A DNA stretch of 64,000 nucleotides. Origin: Taenia hydatigena (Eukaryota > Platyhelminthes > Cestoda > Cyclophyllidea > Taeniidae). The DNA is taken from NCBI GenBank assembly GCA_036345935.2, contig JADWOT020000001.1:18433761-18497760 (forward strand). Direction: 5' to 3'. Of this stretch, positions 46,301 to 57,754 are shown piece by piece. The notes beneath the pieces were generated by a model that saw nothing but the letters and a program-made list of their open reading frames with translations, was not told the origin of the DNA and did not search any database. Made by a program: the position numbers and the translations under genes. Numbering within the stretch: position 1 is the stretch's first letter; the number at the start of each line of letters is the position of its first letter.

Positions 46301-49110
46301 AATCTCGTGCGTAGAAAGTATGCGTCGAGTTTTAAAGATTTTTGAAATCACAGTTCCATACACGGACGAAGAGTGCCACTAATAGACCAAACTCCCACTG
46401 AGTTTAAGAGGAGTTACTTTCGGAGCCGCATGGAAAATAGGCAAGCCTCTACGCTAGAACACATCGCTTGTTGGTAGCCAATCTTTGTTGGTAAGAGGAG
46501 ACATGCCTTGACCATCATTCGCACTCATCATCATCATTCATTACTTCATAGATGCAAACACGCTGGTGATAATTGTTAAGATGTCACACGCCAGCTTCAA
46601 ATACTGTAAGTAAAATTTGCAGAAGTAGCTAACTTGTTGAGGATTACGTCGTCGGCGCCTTCATCCTGTGATTTGGTCTGCTTTGTATAGTTCGTGTAGA
46701 ACTATGACTTGTAAAAATGACGCGACAATTTGTGATTTCAACTTTAGGTAGCGCGTGAGGCAGCCGTTTCAGCTGTAGCACGCAAATGCAATCATTTGGC
46801 GGAATTTTCGGCTGGATTTAACTCCATCGTAGCAGTGAAATCACTATCTTGAAGCCACTTGAGCAGTGAACAATCAGAGGAGCGTCTTACCAATCCATCA
46901 GCCTACGCTCGATTGTTTGCGTTGGTGGACTTCACACCACTTCTCAAAAGGGGACCCCTACGTACTTTTCGGATGTCTGCACTGCTTATCCTCGTCACTG
47001 CCTTCTTATTTCTCCTCTCATGATTGCTATTTCGACTCTCAAAAGCCATTACAGTGAACAGTTTAAACCGCGTCCTGATACAGTCATTGTGCTGATGATA
47101 CGCCACATTATGGCACTGTGTGATTTGCTTGCTATATGAATAAGTTCAGTCATGGTTCGCCGATGTGTCAACTTCTCTCCCCTCTGAGTTGTAATTCATT
47201 TGATGTCACCGCAGCGTATTCAACTTATGTTGGGAAGACATTGATCAATCAAGTGGTCTAGAATTTATAAGACGTACTGAGTCACTCGGATAGAGATGGG
47301 AAGGCGTCGCCTAGCATTTGGACAGATACAAGGTAAAGTATATCGTAAAAGATGAATAGACAAACTCTTCTTGTAGTCGAAATTTAAAGCCTAAATGAAA
47401 TTAATCAGATGGAAACGAGATTGCGCTGATTCTAGAGCCTTCATAACCATCACAGAGTATGGAGAAAGAATCGTTAAAAGCCAAAGACTTTACGAACAAA
47501 AGTTCAAAAGAGGAGGGGAGAACATTTGCGCGAAAAAAACTAGGTGAGGAAAATCGACGAAGGATAATACATCGGACAATTGCAGCAGAAATGTCACAGC
47601 AAAAGCAAAAGCAAGCAAATTCACATTATAAAAATTACTGTATGGTCAGAATGCTAAAAGAAATGAATTATAATTGGACGCGATTATAAAGAAAGAGTGA
47701 CATGCTTGCTCGGATTCCGATATATTACAGGAAGCAAAACGAGAGACCGAAATGTGTCATGGGTTAGATTAAAATGTCAAGTGTTTATCAAACGATGTCA
47801 GATTTTTTGTCCTCCACATTACATTAGTTTCTCATCCTGTTTCGAAGCATGCCTGATCTCGAGGGCTTTCTCCTGTCTGCAGTCCGCACTTCCGCTAATC
47901 CGTGTGGCCCTGCGGTCATCACCACTGCTCCTCATCTCCGTCATGCCTTACTAACAATTTTCGCACTACCTTATACCATATTTCGGAACGCTTGGTGCTT
48001 TCTATTAACTCAATTGCTAGACATAATTAACTCTGGTCCCTTGTAACGACTGAGTTCATTTATATTTTCATTATTTTGTTTTGAATGCATTGGATTTATC
48101 GTCACCTCCTTTAAGTAAAACCTAAACATGAATCATTTGAAGTGAGGCAGAGCGACATTGCTTCTACCTCCGCACTTTCTTTGCGATACTCCTCTGGGTG
48201 ATAATGGCAATTACAGCAGACGTTTTTACTGGTTTTTGTAGGCAACGCCTTTTCCCATGATGCATTTAACTGCAGTGTTAAAAGAACCCATAGGTAGCAA
48301 TTTGGCTCCTTGTAAAAGGTAAACCTCATCTTTTACGGATGATTGCCCTAAATTTAAAAATTACAGAAACCTGCTCAGTCAACTTGAGCACTCGGTACTA
48401 TGCGGTTTGGGTAACATGGTGACGAAATGTTCTTAGAAGAGTGTGTTCTGAATCTAACATATGACGCCTCTACTTTAGCGATAACTAATCAATCACAATT
48501 ATTTTTGCACAAGGCTATTTCCCCTTCTGACCACGTACCTTTTAATAACATTAAACAACAATAATGATAAATGCAGGAAAGCACTAATTTTCTCATTTGA
48601 ATGAAGACAATGATTTTAAAAACTGTGATTATTTTTCTAAGTATTACTGAAATATTTCCCGTGTAGTGTGCATCATTCGTAATTCACACATTTGTGCATA
48701 AGCAGCAGGTAAGAATTTTTCCTAACCGATTGGAAAATTCTGAAAATAAAGCAAAAATGTGAAAGGACCCAAACGACACCGACTGAATGATCCGTTGAGC
48801 TTGGTAAAAATACGCAACCTATTACGATACACACTTAAGCGTTAGGAGCGACGATTTCAACCATACCCTTCGAAATTATTTGTCCAGTGGTGCCATCAAA
48901 AAGGGCGCAGATACAGCATGCCTTCACACACCCAAACAGAAGTCACAAGTGGGCAACCTTACTAAAAGGTCAGGGAAATCATTCAGCGGTAAAGAACAGA
49001 TGTAAGATCGGAGGTATCCTTCCACTCAAGGCTCCCAAGTTCTTGTTAGTGATAAGTGGTTAAACTCAACTATTAGTACCGAAAGGAAGGCAACCAAATA
49101 GGAATTCAGT
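43302..49110. other. Long gene-poor stretch
   Basis: It includes a 142-codon minus-strand frame (45530-45958, starting MDFLANICALPPRLADI, ending in a Lys-rich tail) with no motif. It also has a 76-codon Lys-rich + frame at 47459-47689 in purine-rich sequence. Neither has splice or promoter support. Nothing else was recognised. Confidence 0.35.
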
Positions 49111-49117
49111 AGCAATT

Positions 49118-49328
49118 CTAAATGCATAAATTTTTAAGACGCAGTGATAGCAAAGAATCGAGGGCTTGTACAGCAGTTTGGCAAATGCAGGAAGGGGAGT
49201 GGTGCAGAAAGTAGAGGACTAGAATGACACTTTTCGCAAACTCCTCTACCGCCTCCAAGTTTTGTGTTCCCGTCACCGCAGCTGCATCCTCACCCTCCTT
49301 TTTTATTTGGTTTTCCATCACTAGGGAG
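49118..49328 (-). CDS. Candidate 3' exon on the minus strand, unknown
   Basis: Reading the minus strand, a pyrimidine-rich acceptor (TTTTTCTCTGTTTAG) opens a frame that reads MENQIKKEGEDAAAVTGTQ, then a hydrophobic helix-like part (EFAKSVILVLYFLHH), and ends at TAG near 49118. The composition and acceptor are good, but no upstream exon or family was identified. Confidence 0.3.
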
Positions 49329-50700
49329 CTAAACAGAGAAAAATGTTGTTGAAACTTCATTTGAGTAAGGATATTTGAAATCCCTGCCTAAGTGTGCCCT
49401 CGTGCAATGATTCGAATGCCACCATCCTGCTTTCACTAAAATTTTACTTTCATGGTTCGAGAAGAAGAATTTGACCACGTCGGCACAACCTCAGATAAGG
49501 TTGCACTACCAGTGGCCATTAGAACACCCGATTATAAAATTCGACAAGCAATGCCCAATCAAAAAGAGGACCTTGAGGGCCGGGTGCGAAAACATACACT
49601 GGAGCACATTACTGATAACACCACTGTTGAGAACCTCCATTAAATGATCTCAAACGGACTACGTCAAGCAGCATTGAGCTGATTAAACAAGAGTGATACT
49701 CCACTCTACAAAGCAAACGCTTCACTAGCTAATCCCATTTTGTAAGCACTTTATCTGAAAGAAAAGCGTACTTTAAAAAAGGTTAAATTGCACAGCTCTT
49801 TTATCTGCGTCCCATCTGAATTTACTCTTTTGTTCTTCATTAGTGACTTACTTCCATTCAGATATCTGTTGTGGCCATTTTTAAAGGCACCAAGTCTTTC
49901 TATTTCACCCATCAATCATTGCTGTTTGCCAGTATATCCACATCAAAATACATCAGCCCATACCTTTCCACTGCAACACGCCTAATTATCCACCCCAATT
50001 TTTAAATGCTGCGTGCCCATAGTCAGAGTTGACTTGTCACCCACCACTCCCATGATTATGATCACCGCACTACACTGCATCATATTGCGCTACACGAATC
50101 ACTTTCATCTTCCACTCTCCAACCGAGTGACCTCACAGTAACACTGACGCTCAATCAATCATCACTAAAATAAGAGGGACACTCACATACATAGTTTCGT
50201 TTTCTATCTGGCCTATGTGCACCTCAAACAACTACAATACGAGTTCTTGTCCTCCACGCCAACATAGCTTTAGTATGCTCCACTTCATTTATCATCCCGT
50301 GCCATTCCAGGATTCATGCAGCCGCAACAGCTTATAAATTAGTACCACATTCTTCAATCCCACCTCTAATGGCATTCTATGTCCAGACTATGTTCTCAAA
50401 CTAATGTGCAGGCGTCTAGGGACAGCTGCGGTGTGCATTGAAGGGGTTCATATTACGAGCCATCTAAATATTAAGAAGAAGGCCATAGTTTCCACAAGGG
50501 ACCAAAGATAGCTCCATCGGCTCAATAATTACTCTATACATCAGTTCATTGGGTTTGCAAAGGAAGTTGTATCTCACCCTATCTATCGTTAGGTGAAATT
50601 TAGAGGCTACTTTTTCGTTTGCACACTTTTTGTCATATAGGCGATCCACTTGGAAAGAGTTGAGTCAACGCGAGAGGAAGTGGCATTGCAAAGCAAAATT
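49329..50700. other. Region without a clearly supported gene
   Basis: A + frame at 49452-49643 (63 codons, starting MVREEEFDHVGTTSDKV) and a minus frame at 50464-50649 are protein-like in composition only. The remainder is non-descript. Confidence 0.3.
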
Positions 50701-50705
50701 GCCAC

Positions 50706-50945
50706 TTAAATTGGCAATAGGATTTGCATGGCAATTTCGGCATGTCGTACGCGACAGTGGACGTCTGCTATTCGGTGAACCTCCTTCGGTCCAACGACTC
50801 CAACTTTAGCAGCCTCCTCTTCTCGTTGCAGCTGCTCTTCAGCCGAGTGTTTTTCAAGCCATTTATCATACGAACGCCTCCTTTCTGCAGCATGCACCAG
50901 CTGCAGTAACTGAACAGCCTCACATTGACTGCGATGATTTGCCTT
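50706..50945 (-). CDS. Candidate coiled-coil protein exon
   Basis: The minus-strand frame is open for about 80 codons and reads EAVQLLQLVHAAERRRSYD then KWLEKHSAEEQLQREEEAAK, ending LLPI and stop. The RRRSYDKWLEKH pattern with Glu/Gln/Arg heptads resembles coiled-coil proteins of cilia or microtubules that repeat R-x-x-Y-x-x-W-L motifs, but I cannot assign a family. A further minus frame at 51161-51388 (GRFFQDNLRGMLCRHAKQL) could be an upstream exon. Splice sites linking them were not established. Confidence 0.35.
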   Translation of the reverse strand, partial: KANHRSQCEAVQLLQLVHAAERRRSYDKWLEKHSAEEQLQREEEAAKVGVVGPKEVHRIADVHCRVRHAEIAMQILLPI

Positions 50946-51939
50946 TCACTTATCTCCTCGCTATCGCTTAACGACGTCTCTTAAATAATGTTGCCCCTTT
51001 GTAGGCAAAGGTGATATTTTACTGGATTAAAGGAACTGCCACTTTGTTTGAATAGGAGGAACTGAGTAGCTTTGTGTAGACTTAAAACATTGGCTTACCT
51101 CACAACAAACGTCATTAAAGTCAAAGAGGAAAAGTCAGGAGCAGTAGCTGAGTTTAATGCTCAAATTCGTTCTTTAGTCACATTAACACCGACCCCTGTT
51201 TTAGTCTCTGTCTGCGCAATGGCTCCCAACATCTGAGTCGTGTCGGTGTGCCCTCCCATCCTCAGCTGCTTTGCGTGTCGACAAAGCATTCCTCTTAGGT
51301 TGTCTTGGAAAAATCTTCCAGTTGCTACTTTTATCTCAACACTTTGCTGAAGCACGAACAGACTTGGCCTCAAATTATTTGGCATCATGAAGAAGTCACT
51401 TCAATCCAGACAGTCGGGCGTGTGCCGGTTTCTGCACTTACGAATCGGGTACGATGTAATAGTTTTATCAGCTGGAAAAACAATAAAATGCCTGTGTGTC
51501 CTGTTTTCCAGAGGCCCAATTCAAACAATCAACAACACAGCGTGCCCCTGCAGTTGTTTGCATAAGCACGTATAGCCTTGACTCTGATAGCGCTGACAAA
51601 GTGGTTGCCACCCCATTTTTGCATTTATGCGAATATAACGACCCTCATCAAAACCAAGCATCCGCTTACGCCAAGCTAATCACTAAGTGTATCTTGATCA
51701 GAGCAGGCTAATCTATCGCGCAGCAAGTTGACACGAACCTGTTTATGCTAACATGACCAAAGATGCATTTTTCCTGAAACAAAATAAGTGATAAAAATCC
51801 AATGTATAGAAAGGATGCTCTTAGGGAGGCGTGAGCTAGAATGTCGTAATTTAGACGAACGATTTACCTCTAGATATCAGCAAAAACACCAGTCCGCTTA
51901 TGGTTATTTCAAATTCGAGTCATGTGACCAATCCTGGCC

Positions 51940-52110
51940 AGGGTTGTCTCGAGTCAGGGCGAGACGACCACCACTTGCAGCTTGGGAAGAGAACGAGACA
52001 GAAAGTGCATGAGATCGCGCGATCTCTTGCGACAATACGATGTGCTTTCGAGTGCTTGACTAGCTGCGCCTGTTTTCGAAGAGAAGGCGTTTTCTTGAAC
52101 GCCTTCGAAA
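51940..52110 (+). other. Hairpin-rich block, possible structured RNA or miniature element
   Basis: Three stem-loops occur within about 165 bases. The first is GTCTCG/CGAGAC (51946-51951 and 51960-51965), extendable by a G-U and an A-U pair. The second is the perfect 16-base palindrome GAGATCGCGCGATCTC (52011-52026). The third is GAAGGCGTT/AACGCCTTC (52083-52091 and 52098-52106) with a 6-base loop, and its stem continues outward as TTTC/GAAA across a bulge. The block is more GC-rich than its flanks. Both strands are also open here (79-codon + frame at 51900-52139, containing NPGQGCLESGRDDHHLQ), so a coding explanation is possible. Confidence 0.45.
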
Positions 52111-52139
52111 TTTTGCAGAAATATCTATTGCGCAACTAA

Positions 52140-53310
52140 AAGACCTCCAAAAAAGGAAGCCATTGCACAATGTGTCGTCCATTATCCACCTCGATCGTAG
52201 AAACTCCGAGGTCAACTGAATTGACGGGGTGAAAGTCAATGCGAGAGATTGTTTGCTGGCATGGGCAAGGATCGACGTGTGGTTAGAAAGCTACAAGCTA
52301 TTGTCACTGTGAGGATGACTAAGTTGGTGTTGTTACAAAGCTTGAAGCCTATAACTTATGTACATCGACAGCTCAAAGTTGCGTTCTACCAGTGGTATGA
52401 TATAGGTACCAGAGATGGTTCACCGACTTGGTGGGATGGCGATGTGGGCTATTACGTCATACGGCTGGACGAACATTAGAGGTCAAAGTGTTGTGGTGAG
52501 GCACAATGCCACCTACGTTGATGGGATGAGCTAGTAAATAGATCAGGAGGATGCTCACAAAGGGTTACCTTTGAAACCATTCAAAAGAGGGCGAACAGGC
52601 AGGATCTGAATGGCCAAATGACTGTTGACGGACATCTATGGACTGCTGCATGCTGTCCGATATAAAGCCGACCTTATACGGATATGAGGGTCCATATGCT
52701 CACAATTCCGATTGCACACAAAGTAGATAACAGACATCTTTCAACGAAATCTAATGGAGGTCACCCTTACAGTCAGTCTCAGAAGCACGTCCATAACAAT
52801 CATGCTGCCATTTTCTTACCATGGCGAAGAGCGAAACTAATCTATGTCAAGTGAGTTTAATGTGATGGAAGGCAGTAGGTAGATAGCGACATGGATGAGT
52901 TGATTTGGCGTCAGCTATGATTTCTTGCAGTCATCCATGAAGCGCTACAATTCGAATGCCATGAAGATGCTCACGAGTGTCCACTGACTTTGCTTATCTT
53001 CATTAAAAACCAATGTAGGCACCACAGAGCAGGAGCATTTTCCCAAAGTCCCCAAACATGACACAATTCGGAAGCTATTCGTTGGTCAGGCAGTGCCTAG
53101 GTGTAGGATGGATATCATACCATTTTCTTACTTGCTTATCATGCATACCACCCAAATAACATTACTCTGTGTAGTCACAAGACTTGTGATCGCTAATTCG
53201 ACTTCTTGCAATCCAAGACTTTGCAAGCATGATTTCGCTGTCATTACTCAGGTAGCAAGTCAACTTCTCATGCCTAATGGACTATACTTTTTGTAGTGGG
53301 AGAGTGTAGC
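52140..53310. other. Region without a supported gene
   Basis: A + frame at 52249-52479 has a basic and then aromatic-rich composition (KDRRVVRKLQAIVTVRMTKL) but matches nothing I recognise. The rest is non-coding in appearance. Confidence 0.35.
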
Positions 53311-53317
53311 ACGATAC

Positions 53318-53473
53318 ACGAAAGAGGTTGAGCTTCGCGGTGAAAATGCGTACACGTGCGGCGTCTGCCAGAAGCCACTGTCGGCCGCAACACTACTTCT
53401 ATCCTGTAATCGAAAACGTTTCTGTCACACTGCACTTGGTGCAGCACAACGTCAAGGGTCTCCTCTACCCTAA
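53318..53473 (+). pseudogene. Possible relic of a ubiquitin-specific protease (zinc-finger segment)
   Basis: The + frame reads EVELRGENAYTCGVCQKPLS followed by AATLLLSCNRKRF and soon a stop (TAA 53471). It resembles the GENAYxCxxCxKxVxA ... LTLxLKRF segment of USP36/USP42-type deubiquitinases: the C-x2-C pair and final KRF are kept, and several residues between them are lost. No catalytic Cys or His box was found nearby, so only this short piece is suggested. Confidence 0.35.
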
Positions 53474-53486
53474 TATCTGCTCCTTT

Positions 53487-53510
53487 TAATGCACAAATTC
53501 TTGTGCATTA
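53487..53510. repeat. Hairpin, 10-bp perfect arms, 4-base loop
   Basis: TAATGCACAA (53487-53496) and TTGTGCATTA (53501-53510) are exact complements around the loop ATTC. Confidence 0.9.
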
Positions 53511-56500
53511 CTCCACGGAGCATGGAGAAAGTTAGGTAACAAAAGGGAGGAGAAATAATGCTTTTACTGAAGAATGCAGAACTAGAGATTGTAAAGGCAA
53601 TTTGAAGGTGGCAGGTCGGATGCATTAACTACTCCGACAAGATCATCAAGGCTTCTTTGGACAGACAAATATTTGGCACATTTTCCATGTCATTTGTCCC
53701 TACACTTTTGCACAGAACATGGTAAATCAAGCACACCTGTCTGTCGCACTTCATCCACACTTTGCCATGGATGCCCCATGTGCACAGCTACTGACCATTC
53801 ATCAGTGACTGCCTTGCAACGACGCACACTCAAGTGGAATGAAGGCAGCACTTTGAGCCATCACCTCGACCTGTTTGCATCAGTAACCTACTGATCACTG
53901 ATGGCTGCAAGGTCAGAGTGCACGCCCAGGCATGCGAATGCTTTCCTCTGATCATTGCTCGATCGTGTCAACCAGTTCTGCAATCAAGAAATGGAGAAAG
54001 TCGAATCCAGGCATGCAACAACTTATTGTTGAAACGCTTGATCGTGGCGACATAAGTAGGAGCAAAACATGCAATTCAATGAGCAATCACAAGTGTAATG
54101 GGAGACCTCGCGTGGTTGTGCCTGTGACCGGACAGAGGCATAAAAGCTGTGGACAGTAGTACTTGCATTCTCTACCCCACCTAGAGTTGAATGGAAAGGC
54201 TTTTTTGTTGCACAAATTAACGCCTGATCCTACACTATCTGCACACTTCTTTCGCCGTTCGTAAATGAGCCAAAATACACGGTCATGTGGGTTGGATCGA
54301 GCTAATTACCTATGAGAGCCAACCTTTTATTTGTTGACATCTTTAACGCAAATAGCCTATTCAATTCTATTATGCGTATAATAACATATTTTGGTCATGA
54401 TGGAGGTGGTATAGCTGGTAGAGCTGTCGTTTGTTTAGGACTAAGCAACACTATTCGTGAGATAAATTCCGAATTTTACTGGGTAGACACTGTAAAAGAC
54501 AAATCCTCGCACTAGACTCTGCGTAATCTTATTGTGAGGAACATTCTAAGACAACCATTGATGTACTCAACTCAGATGTCATTGTGTGGCTGGAGGATAC
54601 CTCGACCTGTGTGGTAAGATGAAGGGTGCAGAGTAGCATAAGCAACACCACCACCTCGCCATGCCAGCATGTCATCAAAGCTGGCCAGCTTGTCTAAGCT
54701 AACGACATTTGCTCTATTTGTTTAATTCATCCTCAAATTGGCAAAAACCATGAAGCTCATGTAACACACTGAACGCTCCGAATGTCAGCACATTGACCTG
54801 CTGCTTTTGTCGCCATTTCTGCCATGTCAGTTAACCGATAAGCTTTCGCATTCGTACTACCCTTCCTCTCCATAGTTTACTTTCCTGTGCCATCTGCCCT
54901 TCCTTCGCATTCCCTTGAAGATGCTACACTTGAGTGACTTTCTTTACTGCCAGTTGTGCAATATTTTGCACCACCATCTTTGGTGTCTGACAATTAGCTT
55001 TCATTCATTTGCACTTTATTACGCTGCAAAGAATGCAGTACTTGCTTGAAACACTTTGGTGATGGCAAATTTTGATATTAATAGGAGTGAGGAGGAATTT
55101 CTGCCTTTCATCCGTTACTGTTGTGTTTGCTCATTTCCAAGGTTGTTTTCTAGGTTGTGAGTTGTTGTTGTACTTTTCCTATGACTCTTCACCTTTCTTT
55201 TGTTAGCAAAGCTTAATGAATTGTGAAAAGATGTGGTGATTGAACACAATTTCTTCTCCCGAACAGCAAAACTGGGGTTTTAGGCGTCCTCAACTTTTGC
55301 ACAGTGGACAAAATTCCTATCGTTCACTGAGGCCTTCAAAGCTGACCACAACTTGCAACACACTAGCAATAAATTAAATACCTTTTTGATCTCCCGAACT
55401 CATTTTTGGGTGAAGTGCAGCACTCTGTTGTTGATGCATCGCTGTGCAAGTGCGTAGTCATTTTAACGGGTTTGCCTGCTTTCTAAACAATAAACACACC
55501 TACCCACTTACCTATACACACATACAGTGCGCACATACACTGCATGCACACTTATATTCGCAGAAATGTACGTCGATAAATTCAGTTTTTCTACTATCCC
55601 TTTGCACCCCTTGAGCATGTAGTCCCAAATGACCACACAAGCACATTTGCCTATAGCTTTTTGTTTTATTTTTTGTGAAAGAAAATTATTTGTATTCGCC
55701 ATAAATCAAATACTAATTTTAGTAACTAAAAAGTCCTAGTCACTAAGTTGATTTCAGTGCAATTCACCGCTAAACCAGTTTTGTAAATGCATCGCATTGA
55801 TTTCATTGCACAATGCGCCACACAAACTAAAAGTCGTTTTACTGAAATGGAAATAATATATCGTTCATGCAAACATACTAAAAACTCCGGTGTGACCTTC
55901 TGGCTTACACAACGCGCTTTATGAATACCATATCAGCGCATGGTGTGCCCGTGTTGGCATGTTTTGCCCTGTTTTCGTTATGTGCTTCATTGTTTACTTC
56001 ATAGAAAACAAGTTGTCCTGCTTTTTGGCTGACTTAGATGAAAACAGCCTTCATTTACCGTCGCTTTGTTTCCCTGGTCTTCATTTGTTATACTTTTATG
56101 GTCGCCTTCTGTCAGTAGGCCATTTTTGGGTGGTAATTTATGCATAGATGTCTTGGGATTATTGTGAATTAAGTGTCTTGTCCAAATAGTTTGTGAATTC
56201 TTGCTTTGCCGATGCCAGCCTTTTAAAGACTCGATTCATCCTTTTCATGATGCTCCGTTGGCACCGTCCTAAACCCTCCACTTTCGCTGCTTGCCATGGT
56301 ACTCTAAATCTAGGCGTTTTATATTAGTTTAGTTGATAAATCTTACGAGGTCTTGACGATGTATTGTTCCATATTTTGTGCCAATCTTCTGTTTTCTGCA
56401 TTTCTATGTACATCCCCATCATAAGAATGTCACCACAGTTCAGAATTTAGTGCTTTGCGAAACAGCATGTAATTCGTCAGTGTAAGTACTTCGTTACCCA

Positions 56501-57140
56501 TCTCAATCGTATTTGCCTTAAACTCTGTCTACGTGTAATGTGAAGGGCTAATATCGGCACCAAATAATTAAGGAAGCATTGCAGAATTGATGATGCGATG
56601 TGAAAATGCGAGATTTGTTGGGCTAGTGGCGTGTATTTCCAAGCGTAACAAAGCGTTGGGCGATTTCACGCTAAATGCAACTCATACTCGAGCACGTCTG
56701 TAGGTTTGAAGTTGTATTTGCCTACTTTTATCCAGATTTGTCCACCCTTATCAGCAGCAACCTTAGAGGCGATATGAACGTGCCTTTGTGACGACGTCAC
56801 TCACGAAACATCGTGAGTGTATTGCTGTCAAGTTCTTATTGTGCTGTTATTGTCACATCTTGATCTCATCAGCACTTCCTTTAATGCGGCACACGTTTGA
56901 CATGGTGTTTGTCGCTAAAATTGTGGCTTCTCTTGCATTATTTGCGATCCACTTGCCATTTTTAACCCTCTTAGTTATTTTCGTTAGGAGGTCCACGTCT
57001 ATTTTTAAACCTAGTTTCGCTGCGGTATTCCGTACCATCTTATTATTTAGAAACGAAAAATCATTTCAACCAAGCTCTCATTATTTTATAAATCAATGCA
57101 CGCATTAAGCATTTCCTATCGAATCTTGTGCCCAAAAATT
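53511..57140. other. Long stretch without a supported gene
   Basis: It contains several short frames, a CA-rich microsatellite-like part at about 55490-55560, and overlapping frames at 56788-57108 (+, hydrophobic) and 56853-57038 (-, Lys-rich). The minus frame (GLKIDVDLLTKITKRV) has better composition but no match. The last part is presumably the upstream region of spermidine synthase. Confidence 0.35.
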
Positions 57141-57144
57141 CCGA

Positions 57145-57165
57145 GCCCTTTTCCTTTTGTTTTAG
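57145..57165 (+). promoter_or_regulatory. Splice acceptor 9 bases before the spermidine synthase ATG
   Basis: A long pyrimidine tract (CCCTTTTCCTTTTGTTTTAG) ends at AG 57164-57165, and the ATG follows at 57175. It could be the 3' end of a 5'-UTR intron, or a spliced-leader trans-splicing acceptor as used by some tapeworm genes. The sequence alone cannot separate these. Confidence 0.5.
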
Positions 57166-57174
57166 CGTTGTACC

Positions 57175-57754
57175 ATGAATTCCACATCGAGGGAGTGGTT
57201 TTCTGAAGTGTTCTCTGATTCCCCCTGTCAGGCCTTCAGCCTTGAGGTCAATGAGGTCTTATTCAAGGGCAAATCCGAGTTTCAGGATGTTCTCATCTTC
57301 GACAGGTTCATTTCCCATTCTACTTATTGCTACTCAATTTTAATAAGTGGGACTAACTATCACCACTTTATTTTCAGTGCGACATACGGACGCGTCCTGG
57401 TACTTGATGGATGTACCCAGCTGACCGAAAGGGATGAGGCTTTTTACCAGGAGATGATTGCTCACATCCCTCTGAGCGTACATCCTAATCCGCGCCGCGT
57501 TCTAATCATCGGTGGTGGCGACGGTGGTGTCGCAAGGGAGGTCGTTCGGCATCAGTGTGTGCAACACGTTGACCTCGTAGAGATCGATAGTATGGTGCTG
57601 GACCTGTCTCGCAAGTATCTTCCCTTTACTGCGTCGGGCCTAGACCACCCCAAGGTGTCCGTTCATGTTGCTGATGGCTTCGCTTTTCTGAAGGAGCATG
57701 CGACCAAGGGGGAGAAGTATGATGTCATTATCACAGACTCCACCGATCCCGGTG
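57175..57754 (+). CDS. SRM: Spermidine synthase, first two exons
   Basis: It transfers an aminopropyl group from decarboxylated S-adenosylmethionine to putrescine to make spermidine, in the cytosol. Exon 1 is 57175-57305. A 72-base intron (57306-57377, ending TTTTCAG) follows in phase 2. Exon 2 is 57378-57754, ending at GTAGGT in phase 1. The 169 complete codons contain the N-terminal beta-sheet domain (FQDVLIFDSATYGRVLVLDG), QLTERDE and YQEMIAH (substrate-binding), the nucleotide-binding GGGDGG at residues 89-94, VEID at 111-114 with its acidic D114, ADGF at 142-145, and TDSTD at 163-167, which carries the catalytic Asp. The family is usually about 290-310 residues, so about 40% (the C-terminal WLHLDL part) is missing; I found no further exons before 64000. 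The unspliced frame reads through the intron. No stop or frameshift was seen. Confidence 0.93.
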
